Assembly (NCBI GenBank): GCA_964447175.1
Contig: CAYURP010000042.1
Span: 1 to 23,155, forward strand
Source of the DNA: CAYURP01 sp964447175
Lineage (GTDB): Bacteria > Zixibacteria > MSB-5A5 > SM23-73-2
DNA length: 23,155 nt
Reading direction: 5' to 3'
The position numbers were made by a program, and so were the translations under genes. Numbering within the stretch: position 1 is the first letter of the stretch; each line of letters opens with the position of its first letter. Under the pieces are notes generated by a model that was given only the letters and a program-made list of their open reading frames with translations, was not told the DNA's origin and searched no databases. Positions 7,558-15,140 of the stretch are shown here, piece by piece.

Positions 7558-8205
7558 ATGGATTTTATTGCAGAACTTTTAATTATAGCCCCACCTATTC
7601 TGTTTGCTTTAACCATTCACGAATATGCTCATGGTTGGGTGGCTTATAGATTAGGTGATCCCACAGCTAAGGAAGCTGGCAGGCTGACCCTTAACCCCCT
7701 GGCTCACCTGGATCCCATTGGAACCCTGATGTTGTTTATAATCAAACTGGGATGGGCGAAACCTGTTCCCATAAATCCCTATAACTTCAGAAATCCCAGA
7801 GAGGATATGATGTGGGTCTCCTTTGCAGGTCCGGCATCCAACTTTTTAGCTGCCTTTGGCTTGGCTATTGTATTCAAACTTGTAGCCACCAGCTTTCCCT
7901 ACGGTACAGGTGGAGGTTCTTTCATAGACGTGCTTTTGCTTATGCTCCGCTGGGGTATTCTGATAAATATAATCCTGGGGGTTTTCAACTTGATCCCTAT
8001 CCCACCCCTGGATGGATCAAAAATCTTAATGGGTTTTCTGCCTCCGGCATACGCCTACCAAATGGCTAAACTGGAGAGATTCGGTCCATTTTTGCTGATT
8101 TTTATTTTGATGATAACCTATGCAATTAATCTCAATATCTTCTGGGTTTTGATCAGACCATTTGTGGCTCTTTTCAGCGCTATTCTGGGTATAAGATTCT
8201 TCTAA
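7558..8205 (+). CDS. Site-2 protease family membrane metalloprotease (M50)
   Basis: A 215-residue multi-spanning inner-membrane zinc protease of the compact SpoIVFB/YwhC-like M50 group (COG1994 style), lacking PDZ or CBS domains. The zinc-binding HExxH is HEYAH at residues 21-25 in the first membrane segment. The third ligand lies in NLIPIPPLDG (Asp152). The conserved GRLTLNPLAHLDPIGT segment (41-56) and FAGPASNF (89-96) are also present. Members cleave substrates within the membrane; this one's substrate cannot be read from context. A weak AAGGG ribosome-binding site precedes the ATG. The downstream lipoprotein gene starts 28 bases later, so they may be co-transcribed. Confidence 0.92.
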   Translation: MDFIAELLIIAPPILFALTIHEYAHGWVAYRLGDPTAKEAGRLTLNPLAHLDPIGTLMLFIIKLGWAKPVPINPYNFRNPREDMMWVSFAGPASNFLAAFGLAIVFKLVATSFPYGTGGGSFIDVLLLMLRWGILINIILGVFNLIPIPPLDGSKILMGFLPPAYAYQMAKLERFGPFLLIFILMITYAINLNIFWVLIRPFVALFSAILGIRFF

Positions 8206-8233
8206 CTTTAAAATTCAAGCCCTTTTCCTAAAT

Positions 8234-9016
8234 ATGCCAAGAAGAGGTTTAATATTTTTGATTCTTTCTATTCTTTTTTTTGTTGATTGTTTTCCTGCCC
8301 GAAAACTAACCCCACCTGAAGAAATCAAACCTGAAAAAACTATAGAAGCTTTAAGATTTAATGAAAAAGAACTTCACTCCATGGCATTATATCTGGAGTT
8401 TAAATTCAAAGGTAAGGGGAAAAGGTTTTCAACCGAGGCTGAGATATTTTACATAGAACCGGGAAGCTTCAGCATATACTTTAAATCCAGTTCGTATCTT
8501 AATGTATTTAAAGCTGTTATGAATAACGACAGTGTTAGTTTTTATCTTCCTGAAAGTAATGAATACTATGTTGATTCCTACCAGAACTTCTCCCAAACTA
8601 AAGGCTGGGAATGGGGAATTGAGCTTAAAGATTTTTTGAATCTGGTAATAGGGAAAAATGGATCAGACCAGGAGAGCTTGAAATTCATCAAAGTAGAAAA
8701 GAACAAGCTGCTTTATGTATCAGAAGATGATCTCTGGGAAAAGAGATTCTGGGTAGATACAAGAAAAAATCATCTTAGCAAAAGCGAGTGGAAAAGTAAA
8801 AAGAGTGGAGAATTTTTAAGAATTGAATTTAAAAGATATAAAGATTATAAAGGTCGAAAGTTTCCCGGATATATGGAGATTAAAATACCATCGGAAGGGG
8901 AAACTCTTAAGGTTATATTTAAAAAAAGAAAGATAAACCTCCCTTTATCCCAAGAAAGATTTGAGCTTTCTATTCCCCATAATGCTAACCGGGTTTGGCT
9001 TAAAGAGAAAGATTAG
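8234..9016 (+). CDS. Putative lipoprotein, LolA/LolB- or DUF4292-like
   Basis: A 260-residue protein with an N-terminal signal sequence ending in a lipobox-like FFVDC, with Cys19 as the candidate lipidated residue. Asp at the -1 position is unusual, since Gly, Ala or Ser is normal. The mature part is rich in alternating beta strands with phrases such as LYLEFKFKGKGKRF, EIFYIEPGSFSIYF, FWVDTRKNHLSKSEW and KFPGYMEIKIP. This is the pattern of half-open-barrel lipoprotein carriers (LolA/LolB, DUF4292). The dialog between FWVDTRKNHLSK and the C-terminal strands resembles outer-membrane-lipoprotein sorting proteins. Function is therefore inferred as an envelope lipoprotein, perhaps involved in moving lipids or lipoproteins. 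It follows the M50 protease by 28 bases and precedes a 153-base gap with a promoter candidate. Confidence 0.65.
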   Translation: MPRRGLIFLILSILFFVDCFPARKLTPPEEIKPEKTIEALRFNEKELHSMALYLEFKFKGKGKRFSTEAEIFYIEPGSFSIYFKSSSYLNVFKAVMNNDSVSFYLPESNEYYVDSYQNFSQTKGWEWGIELKDFLNLVIGKNGSDQESLKFIKVEKNKLLYVSEDDLWEKRFWVDTRKNHLSKSEWKSKKSGEFLRIEFKRYKDYKGRKFPGYMEIKIPSEGETLKVIFKKRKINLPLSQERFELSIPHNANRVWLKEKD

Positions 9017-9112
9017 AATTGTATTGTAAGTCCAAGTTAACAAAGGAAATCGGGTGAACCTGAAGATTCACATTTCAGTAAGACTTGCATCTGGTTCTTA
9101 GAAGAAAAGATG

Positions 9113-9141
9113 TTGACATTAAAAGAATATTATGTTAGACT
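9113..9141 (+). promoter_or_regulatory. Sigma-70-type promoter candidate with extended -10
   Basis: A perfect -35 TTGACA (9113-9118) is followed by a 17-base spacer and the -10 hexamer TAGACT (9136-9141; four of six consensus bases). A TG dinucleotide (9133-9134) sits one base before the hexamer, giving an extended -10. Transcription would start near 9148, about 20 bases before the ATG of the first glycosyltransferase gene. This is the best promoter match I see in the window. Confidence 0.55.
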
Positions 9142-9169
9142 GAATTTTAAAGTTAAAACCTGAGAGCCT

Positions 9170-10297
9170 ATGTGGTACAAGGAGATTGAGAAAAAGCTAA
9201 AATCGAAATTGCCCGTGCTTTTACGACTTTTTTTAAAAAAGAATAATGAGAGGCATATTAGTATCGATCTTTTTAGAGTTAAAAAGATCCTGATGGTCAG
9301 ACAAGATGACCGAATTGGGAATCTGATTCTGACCACACCCTTTCTTACAGCTTTAAGGCAGTTTTTTCCCTATGCTCGAGTGTCTTTTTTAGTGAGCAGG
9401 AAATTTCATAAATTGTTGTATGATTCGAGCCTGGTGGACGAGGTTCTGGTTGCAGACAAAAGAAAATTTATTCGCAATCCCTTCAAGCTTTTATCCTTTG
9501 TTTTGAAATTGAGAAAAGAAAGATTCGATCTGGCTTTTGATTTAAGCGATGAAAACGAGTTTTCTTTGAACAATAGCTTCATTACCTACCTGAGCCAAGC
9601 CAGATACAGAGTTGGACATAAAAAGGAAAAAAGCGATCTTTTTTTGAATATCCAGGTTCCCAAACCTGAAGAATCCCGTCATGTTATTGATATGCACCTG
9701 GATCTTCTGAGACATCTGGGGCGGAATTTCAAAACCTTTGAGCTCAATCTGGATGTACCCGAAAAGAGTAAAAATCTGATCAACGAGTATCTGGAGTCAA
9801 AAGGGATATCAGGCAATGATACTTTGGTAGGTATTAATCTTGGCGCCAGAGGGAGGAAGAGATGGGGACTTTATAATTTCATTGAACTGGCCAAGTGGTT
9901 AAAGGAGGAACTCAATCTTAAGATCATATTCATTCACGGTTCCGAAGAAAGAAAGTTGATAAGAGAATTAAGGAAATTACACCAGGAGAAATTCCTGATA
10001 GCAGATATATTCCCGTTGTATCTTTTACCTGCTTTGCTTGAAAGATGTGATCTGTTGATCTCAGGAGATAGCGGGGTTATGCATCTTTCAGTAAGCGTGG
10101 GAACGCCCACATTAGCCATTTTCCTGGATTCTGATCCGGTTAAATACGGTCCCAGAGGGGAAATTCATCAAATCGTGCTCCCGGTAAATGGAGAGGTCTC
10201 TGTCCAAAATATAAAGGGTAAAATCTTATATATGTTGAAAAACTCGGGTGGAAAGAGATTCTCTCAAATGGAACTGGGTCGAGTTAAGGAGAAATAA
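9170..10297 (+). CDS. Glycosyltransferase family 9 (heptosyltransferase-like), catalytic Asp replaced by Asn
   Basis: GT9 enzymes transfer heptose (or related sugars) from an ADP-sugar to the growing lipopolysaccharide core in the cytoplasm. This 375-residue protein has a 38-residue basic N-terminal extension, then KKILMVRQDDRIGNLILTTP (38-57), matching the first nucleotide-fold strand and glycine loop. The C-terminal half has GINLGARGRKRW, IIFIHGSEE and the donor-binding SGDSGVMHLSVSVGTP motif. Where heptosyltransferases have Asp after the glycine (RIGD; the catalytic base in WaaC), this one has Asn51; the three other GT9 proteins here keep Asp. No Cys cluster is present near the C-terminus. 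It follows a good promoter candidate and is 6 bases before the MsbA gene, so both are probably one operon. Confidence 0.88.
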   Translation: MWYKEIEKKLKSKLPVLLRLFLKKNNERHISIDLFRVKKILMVRQDDRIGNLILTTPFLTALRQFFPYARVSFLVSRKFHKLLYDSSLVDEVLVADKRKFIRNPFKLLSFVLKLRKERFDLAFDLSDENEFSLNNSFITYLSQARYRVGHKKEKSDLFLNIQVPKPEESRHVIDMHLDLLRHLGRNFKTFELNLDVPEKSKNLINEYLESKGISGNDTLVGINLGARGRKRWGLYNFIELAKWLKEELNLKIIFIHGSEERKLIRELRKLHQEKFLIADIFPLYLLPALLERCDLLISGDSGVMHLSVSVGTPTLAIFLDSDPVKYGPRGEIHQIVLPVNGEVSVQNIKGKILYMLKNSGGKRFSQMELGRVKEK

Positions 10298-10303
10298 AAG
10301 GAA

Positions 10304-12154
10304 ATGAAGCTCTACTTAAGGCTTTTAAGTTTTTTGAAACCCCACTTCAAGTATCTTTTTCTGTCTATTCTCTTTATGGTTTTATTTGCCGGGATGAGCG
10401 GATTTTCTATTACCATGATCGTTCCCTTTACCCGGATAGTGCTTTATGAACAAAAAGCACCTGCCAGTGAAAAGATAGTTGATAAACCCATACAGGATGA
10501 GGAAAAATCTGAAAGCTTGTTTGTTATGCTTCCTGGCAAGATCAAGGATAAGTTCAACGGATGGCTTAAAACTGATAATAAGATGGAAAGCCTGAAAAGA
10601 CTGTGCATTTTCATTCTCCTGGTATTCCTTATAAAAAATATTTTCTGGTATGTTCAGAGCTTTTTGATTGTAAGGGTGGAGCAGGGGGTGATAATGGATA
10701 TAAGGAACGAACTTTACTCCCATTATCATCTTTTGCCCCTGGAGTATTTTCACGGGACTAAAACCGGCACCCTCATCTCCAGAATAACTAATGACATAAC
10801 TTTGGTTCGGGGAGCTGTAGCTAACGGCTTCACCCAAGCTCTGCGGCAGATTTTTCTGGTAGTGATCTATCTGGCTGTGGTTTTCTGGGCTTCCTGGAAG
10901 TTGGCTTTGATCGCCTTTGCCATTTTTCCACCCAGCTTCTATCTGATTAGCAAATTGAGCCAGAGCCTGAGGATGAAAAGCTCCATCACCCAGAGGAAAA
11001 TGGCTAATCTCACTTCGGTACTGCAGGAGACTATATCCGGGATAAGGGTGGTAAAGGCTTTTGGAATGGAGAGATTCGAGATAAAAAAGTTCATGAATTA
11101 TGCTCAGGACTATTTCAAAACCATGGTGAAGCTGATTAGGGTTGGCTCCTTAGGCCCTCCCTTAACTGAATTTTTAGGCGTAGTTGTAGGAGTTTTAATC
11201 CTCTGGTTTGCAGGCAGAACTATTCTTGTGGGGGGTGGATTAACCACAGACAGATTCTTCCTTTTCCTTCTGGCTATGTTCTCCTTGATGCAGCCGGTGA
11301 AGACGTTAACTAATGTGAATATCGACATTCAACAGGGTTTGGCAGCGGCCAAGAGGATTTTTACGGTTCTGGATACAGAACCCAGGATAAAATCACCAGT
11401 GCCAGCCATCAAAGTCTCTCCTGATTTACACAATATCAGGTATAAAGACGTCTGTTTCAGTTATGATGGAGATAAAGAGGTCTTGCACAATATAAATTTA
11501 GATGTGAAATCCGGAGAGATAATAGCTCTGGTGGGTCCTTCAGGTGCAGGGAAATCGACCCTGGTCGATCTTTTGCCTCGATTCTATGATCCCGTTAAAG
11601 GAGAAATCGAGATAAATGGAAATGACATTAAAAAATTCGATTTGAAATCCTTAAGGGATCTTCTGGGCATAGTGACTCAGGAGACCATTCTTTTCAACGA
11701 TTCGGTGTGGAACAATATCGCCTATGGTTATGACGGAGCATCCAGGGACTCAGTGATAAACGCAGCCCGAGCAGCCAATGCCCACGATTTCATTCAGGAG
11801 ATGCCGCAGAAATACCAGACCGAGATCGGGGATCGGGGAGTCAAGCTTTCCGGCGGCCAGCGTCAGAGATTAGCCATAGCCCGAGCCATTTTCAAAAATC
11901 CCCCAATTTTAATTTTGGACGAAGCCACCTCAGCTCTGGATTCCGAATCCGAGCTGTTGGTTCAGGAGGCAATCGACAGGTTAATGAAAAACCGAACCAC
12001 CTTCGTGATAGCCCACAGGCTATCCACCATCCAGCATGCAGACAAAATAGTGGTATTAAATGAGGGAAGAATAGTTCAGATAGGCAATCATAAATCGTTG
12101 ATTAAAGAGGAGGGTGTGTATAAAAAATTGTATGAGATGCAATTTAAATTGTAG
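10304..12154 (+). CDS. msbA: MsbA-like ABC exporter (lipid A / core flippase)
   Basis: A 616-residue half-transporter with an N-terminal six-helix export domain fused to an ATPase domain; the functional unit would be a homodimer flipping lipid-linked substrates across the inner membrane. ATPase motifs in order: Walker A GPSGAGKST (about residues 411-419), Q-loop VTQET, signature LSGGQRQR (about 515-522), Walker B LILDEATSALD (about 538-548) and the switch His in IAHRLST (about 570-576). Between the first two membrane helices lies a charged insertion of roughly 45 residues (about 50-95), longer than in E. coli MsbA. The position directly after a GT9 gene and before further core glycosyltransferases supports lipid A-core export; a general lipid or multidrug exporter remains possible. 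A clear AAGGA ribosome-binding site precedes the ATG. Confidence 0.85.
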   Translation: MKLYLRLLSFLKPHFKYLFLSILFMVLFAGMSGFSITMIVPFTRIVLYEQKAPASEKIVDKPIQDEEKSESLFVMLPGKIKDKFNGWLKTDNKMESLKRLCIFILLVFLIKNIFWYVQSFLIVRVEQGVIMDIRNELYSHYHLLPLEYFHGTKTGTLISRITNDITLVRGAVANGFTQALRQIFLVVIYLAVVFWASWKLALIAFAIFPPSFYLISKLSQSLRMKSSITQRKMANLTSVLQETISGIRVVKAFGMERFEIKKFMNYAQDYFKTMVKLIRVGSLGPPLTEFLGVVVGVLILWFAGRTILVGGGLTTDRFFLFLLAMFSLMQPVKTLTNVNIDIQQGLAAAKRIFTVLDTEPRIKSPVPAIKVSPDLHNIRYKDVCFSYDGDKEVLHNINLDVKSGEIIALVGPSGAGKSTLVDLLPRFYDPVKGEIEINGNDIKKFDLKSLRDLLGIVTQETILFNDSVWNNIAYGYDGASRDSVINAARAANAHDFIQEMPQKYQTEIGDRGVKLSGGQRQRLAIARAIFKNPPILILDEATSALDSESELLVQEAIDRLMKNRTTFVIAHRLSTIQHADKIVVLNEGRIVQIGNHKSLIKEEGVYKKLYEMQFKL

Positions 12155-12169
12155 GAATAATATTTACCA

Positions 12170-12199
12170 CGTAGGGATGAAGCTTGTCTTCACCCTGGG
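12170..12199 (+). repeat. REP element, forward copy upstream of RAYT
   Basis: GTAG (12171-12174) is followed by GGATGAAG, a CTTGT loop and CTTCACCC. Only the inner TGAAG/CTTCA stem and an outer GG/CC are paired, with one A/C mismatch. It matches the downstream forward copy at 12876-12904 almost base for base, including the TTTGGG tail. Confidence 0.7.
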
Positions 12200-12209
12200 T
12201 TTGGGCTGA

Positions 12210-12295
12210 GATAAACTCCGCTCCTACGCGGGAAACAATGGATATGTGCAGAGGTGAACACCACCGCCACGCGTATAGAATGGAATGCAGGATAA
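12210..12295 (-). repeat. Two degenerate 43-bp REP units upstream of RAYT (reverse orientation)
   Basis: The unit GATAAACTCCGCTCCTACGC (starting 12210) and a more diverged one (starting 12253, containing GTGAACACCACCGCCACGCG) are offset by exactly 43 bases, the same period as the array downstream of the transposase. On the minus strand the first reads CGCGTAG followed by the stem. The second has lost most pairing. Confidence 0.6.
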
Positions 12296-12305
12296 TTATT
12301 AATCG

Positions 12306-12752
12306 ATGTTTGCAAAGGAAATTAAAAGAAGAAGAAATTCACTGCGTCTGAAAGACTTTGATTATTCTTCACAGGGATATTATTTCGTAACTATAAGTTG
12401 CAAAGAAAAGAAAAAATGCTTTGAAAATGAAAGAGCGAAGACAATTATTAAAAGACAAATAGATGATATTGAAAACAGGTTTGATATATTGATCGATTGC
12501 TTTGTTGTTATGTCGGATCATCTTCACATGATAGTCGTTTTGAATAAAACTAAAAGTTACAGTTTATCTAAAATCATCCAAGCTTTTAAATCATTGGTTG
12601 CAAGGAAATTTAAAGAAAATCTGGGTGTTAAGGATAAGTTCTGGCAGCGAGGTTTTTATGATCATATAATCAGAAACGAAAAAGATTACTTGGAAAAGAA
12701 ACGATATATTTTGAACAATCCTTTGAAGGAGGAATTATTAGGGCGGAGATAA
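12306..12752 (+). CDS. REP-associated tyrosine transposase (RAYT, Y1/HUH superfamily)
   Basis: A 148-residue single-domain protein of the IS200/IS605-related Y1 transposase superfamily (COG1943), of the type that acts on REP sequences as single-stranded DNA. The metal-binding HUH pair is H72-L-H74 in VVMSDHLHMIVVL. The closing motif is FWQRGFYDHIIRNEKDYLEKKRYILNNP, written here as FWQRGFYDH (112-120) and RYILNNP (133-139); Tyr134 is the probable nucleophile and Tyr128 an alternative. The N-terminal SSQGYYFVTISCKEK strand is typical. The gene appears intact. Its last codons and stop (TAA, 12750-12752) lie within a REP hairpin (12741-12761), so the C-terminus GRR is repeat-encoded. Flanking GTAG hairpins identify its likely substrate. 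Confidence 0.92.
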   Translation: MFAKEIKRRRNSLRLKDFDYSSQGYYFVTISCKEKKKCFENERAKTIIKRQIDDIENRFDILIDCFVVMSDHLHMIVVLNKTKSYSLSKIIQAFKSLVARKFKENLGVKDKFWQRGFYDHIIRNEKDYLEKKRYILNNPLKEELLGRR

Positions 12753-12860
12753 ACTCCGCCCCTACGCGAAACGATGATGGATGTTAGGAAGATGAACTCC
12801 GCCCTTACGCGAAACGATGATGGATGTTAGAGAGATAAATCCCATACCTACGCGTGAACA
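12741..12860 (-). repeat. Array of three 43-bp REP units downstream of RAYT
   Basis: Units begin at 12748, 12791 and 12834, an exact 43-base period. Each holds a CTCCGCCC-type arm followed by [CT]TACGCG, then in the first two ACGATGATGGATGTTAG. The first unit forms a perfect hairpin with the preceding GGGCGGAG: arms 12741-12748 and 12754-12761, loop ATAAA. On the minus strand it reads CGCGTAG then the stem, so GTAG sits 5' of the hairpin. The second has TTAC (GTAA on the minus strand) and the third is degenerate but keeps CTACGCG. Confidence 0.8.
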
Positions 12861-12875
12861 AGAAAGAGATATTAC

Positions 12876-12904
12876 CGCGTAGGGGTGAAGCTTGTCTTCA
12901 CCCT
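12876..12904 (+). repeat. REP element, forward copy downstream of RAYT
   Basis: CGCGTAG followed by perfect 8-bp arms GGGTGAAG (12883-12890) and CTTCACCC (12896-12903) with a CTTGT loop. GTAG occupies 12879-12882, directly 5' of the stem. This is the best-preserved forward REP in the window. Confidence 0.8.
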
Positions 12905-12955
12905 TGGATTTGGGTGGTTAGATTAGGTCCAAATAATAAAACATAATAAAAATCA

Positions 12956-14035
12956 ATGATTGAACCAAAAAATATTCTGATTATCCAACTTCGCAGGATC
13001 GGGGATGTGCTGATGTGCACTCCGGCTCTGAGAGCTTTAAGGAAAAAATTTCCTCAAAGCTTTATCGCTTTTCTCGCTGAGAAGGAATCTGCATCTCTTT
13101 TATATCAAAATCCCTATTTGAACGAATTGATTGTCTGGGATAAAAAAAAATATAATAACCCCCTTTACTTAACACAGAAAGTGTTTGAGCTCAGAGGTAA
13201 ATCTTTTGATACGGTTATCGATTTTCTTGGCAATCCCAGGTCTGCCTGGGCTTGTTTTTTCAGTGGAGCAAAATACAGGATGGGCTATGATTTTAAGGGG
13301 AGAGGGATGCTTTATAATATCAAAATTAGATCGGATTCAACCCCGACCTATGCTGCCCAGAGTCGCTTGGGTGCTTTACAAGTTTTAGGTATAAATAGTA
13401 ATGATGTAAGTTTGGATTTTTTTCTCTCTCAGAAAGCAGAAGAATTTGCCAATAGATTTTTTGAACAAAAGAATATAAAACAAAAAGATTTTATCATTTC
13501 AGTTTCACCCACATCCAGGAGGCACTTTAATCGCTGGTCTCTGGATAGGTATGCCAGGCTTTGCGATTGGCTGATGAATCAATATAATGCTAAAATCATC
13601 CTGGTCTGGGGTCCTGGTGAAAATGGAGTGGTGGAGAAACTTAACTCCTTGATGAAAAATGAGCCAATAGTATCGACACTCACACCCACTCTTCAGGAAT
13701 TAGGAGCTATTTTAAAAAGATGTGACATGCATATTGGGAATGATAATGGGATCAAGCATATTGCAGTAGCAGTAGGTTTACCTACAGTAACTATATTTGG
13801 TCCTCATTCTGAAGTTAGCTGGACTTTTCCTGATCCCGCCCGTCACAAATGGGTTAAAAAGATCGTCGATTGCCCTGACTGTGAGAAAATAAAGCATAGC
13901 TGCCAAAAGTTTTTCTGTCTGGAGGAAATTAAGGTTTCGGATGTAAAAGAGAAGTTTTTAGAACTCTTAGGGGGAATAAAAAGTTTAAAGGAAAAGGCTG
14001 AAATTGCGAAAACTCTGCGTGTTGCAACTGATTAA
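12956..14035 (+). CDS. Glycosyltransferase family 9 (heptosyltransferase, WaaF/WaaC-like)
   Basis: A 359-residue GT9 enzyme for lipopolysaccharide core synthesis. The N-terminal Rossmann strand and loop NILIIQLRRIGDVLMCTPAL (6-25) contain the expected catalytic-type Asp17. In the C-terminal domain, VSPTSRRHFNRW, IILVWGPGE and the donor-site GNDNGIKHIAVAVGLP are recognisable; the last has Asn where Ser or Thr is usual. Near the end is a four-Cys cluster, CPDCEKIKHSCQKFFC, a feature of several WaaF-type proteins. The gene begins just after the REPtron and overlaps the next glycosyltransferase gene by 32 bases, implying coupled translation. The specific sugar and acceptor cannot be read from sequence. 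Confidence 0.9.
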   Translation: MIEPKNILIIQLRRIGDVLMCTPALRALRKKFPQSFIAFLAEKESASLLYQNPYLNELIVWDKKKYNNPLYLTQKVFELRGKSFDTVIDFLGNPRSAWACFFSGAKYRMGYDFKGRGMLYNIKIRSDSTPTYAAQSRLGALQVLGINSNDVSLDFFLSQKAEEFANRFFEQKNIKQKDFIISVSPTSRRHFNRWSLDRYARLCDWLMNQYNAKIILVWGPGENGVVEKLNSLMKNEPIVSTLTPTLQELGAILKRCDMHIGNDNGIKHIAVAVGLPTVTIFGPHSEVSWTFPDPARHKWVKKIVDCPDCEKIKHSCQKFFCLEEIKVSDVKEKFLELLGGIKSLKEKAEIAKTLRVATD

Positions 14036-15140
14036 CGTGAGATGGTACAATGCCTGTGCCTACTATGCCGTAACCTTGTCCCGGGCTTTAAAAAAACGGG
14101 GGCACAGGGTTATCCTGGCAGGAGATCCCCAGAGCCCACCAATGGATATCGCTTCAAGGTTTGGGCTGGAAATCTATGATAAACTCTATCTGAGCCGATT
14201 GAATCCTTTTAGCTTTTTTTATAACATTAAAAAAACCTCTGATCTGATTGACGAAGAAAAAATAGATGTAATTAATGCTCATCGGGCCGAGACACATACT
14301 CTGGCAGCCCTTTGCGTGAGCTGGTTTAAAAAAGAAATACCGGTTATAAGAACCAGAGGGGATGTCAGACCTCCCAAAAATAACTTATTCAATCGTTATC
14401 TCAACAAAGACCTGACTCATAAAGTAATTACAACTGCTGAGGTTTTGAAAAAAGATTATCTCAGAAGCTTAAGCCTGGATGAAGGGAAGGCTTTGAAGAT
14501 ATCACCTGGAGTTGACGAGGAGTATTTCGCTCCTCAGACTCCCGATCCTGTCTGGAAAAGAAAACTGGATATACCAGATGATTGTCTGGTGGTGGGGATA
14601 GTGGGAAGGCTTTCGCCGGTTAAGGGGCATAGATATTTCATTAAAGCTTCAGATTTTGTCCTGAGGAACTTCTCCGGTAATGTCAGATTCGTAATTGCAG
14701 GTGAGGAGGCTCAAATTAAATCTTATCAATTAAAAGAGATGACCGAAAAACTCAGGATCAGAGATAAATTTTCTTTTGTTGGCAGAGTTGCTGACATTAG
14801 AAAAGTTATTTCCCTTTTTGATGTTGCAGTAGTTGCATCCGTTGGTTCTGAGACCATCTGCCGGGCAGCTTTGGAATATATGGCTATGGGAAAGCCGGTG
14901 GCGGGCACCAATATCAATGCCGTGCCCGAGGTGGTAAAACACAAAGTGAATGGGTTAATTGTTCCCATAAGGGATGGCAAAAGTTTAGGGGAAGCTATTT
15001 TACTTCTCTTAAAAGATGAACAGTTAAGGAAAGTCCTGGGAAAAGCTTCCAGAAAAATAGTAGAAGAAGAATTTAGCCTTAATAGATGGGGCAGGTTAAC
15101 AGAAGAGGTTTATTATCAACTGATGGGAAAAACCAATTAA
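14004..15140 (+). CDS. Glycosyltransferase family 4 (GT-B, RfaG/WaaG-like)
   Basis: A 378-residue retaining GT-B glycosyltransferase. The start is inferred as TTG at 14004, because the first strand CVLQLINVRWYNACAYYAV begins four codons later and no ATG is available; GTG at 14019 would cut into that strand. The C-terminal domain shows VVGIVGRLSPVKGHRYF, FVGRVADIRKVISLFDVAVV and the E-x7-E donor motif in SETICRAALEYMAMGKPVAG, followed by AVPEVVKHKVNGLIVP. It would add a hexose to the core or another lipid-linked glycan in the cytoplasm. It overlaps the upstream GT9 gene by 32 bases and is 8 bases before the GT2 gene, so it is mid-operon. Confidence 0.9.
   Translation: MRKLCVLQLINVRWYNACAYYAVTLSRALKKRGHRVILAGDPQSPPMDIASRFGLEIYDKLYLSRLNPFSFFYNIKKTSDLIDEEKIDVINAHRAETHTLAALCVSWFKKEIPVIRTRGDVRPPKNNLFNRYLNKDLTHKVITTAEVLKKDYLRSLSLDEGKALKISPGVDEEYFAPQTPDPVWKRKLDIPDDCLVVGIVGRLSPVKGHRYFIKASDFVLRNFSGNVRFVIAGEEAQIKSYQLKEMTEKLRIRDKFSFVGRVADIRKVISLFDVAVVASVGSETICRAALEYMAMGKPVAGTNINAVPEVVKHKVNGLIVPIRDGKSLGEAILLLLKDEQLRKVLGKASRKIVEEEFSLNRWGRLTEEVYYQLMGKTN

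Larger units (their letters stand above)
12167..12913 (+). mobile_element. REPtron: RAYT transposase gene with flanking GTAG-type REP arrays
   Basis: A single RAYT gene is bracketed by copies of one REP hairpin family. Upstream there is one forward copy (12170-12199) and two reverse units (12210-12295). Downstream there are three reverse units at a 43-base period (12748 onward) and one forward copy (12876-12904). The outer copies point inward in the same + sense, and the inner ones are inverted. The insertion splits two lipopolysaccharide genes. This is the layout described for REP-associated transposases (REPtrons/BIMEs). Confidence 0.75.

Noticed and set aside
9054..9071. Possible terminator hairpin GTGAA...TTCAC after the lipoprotein gene
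   Set aside because: The stem is only 5 bp with an 8-base loop, and no U-tract follows.
10382..10837. 151-codon minus-strand open frame inside msbA
   Set aside because: It lies fully within the conserved MsbA membrane domain coding region and has no family features.
12167..12913. CRISPR array interpretation of the repeats around the transposase
   Set aside because: Only a few units, near-identical linkers instead of unique spacers, palindromic REP structure, and no cas genes.
12932..12947. AATAAT and CATAAT -10-like hexamers before the GT9 gene at 12956
   Set aside because: No convincing -35 at 16-18 bases upstream, and the second would leave almost no leader.
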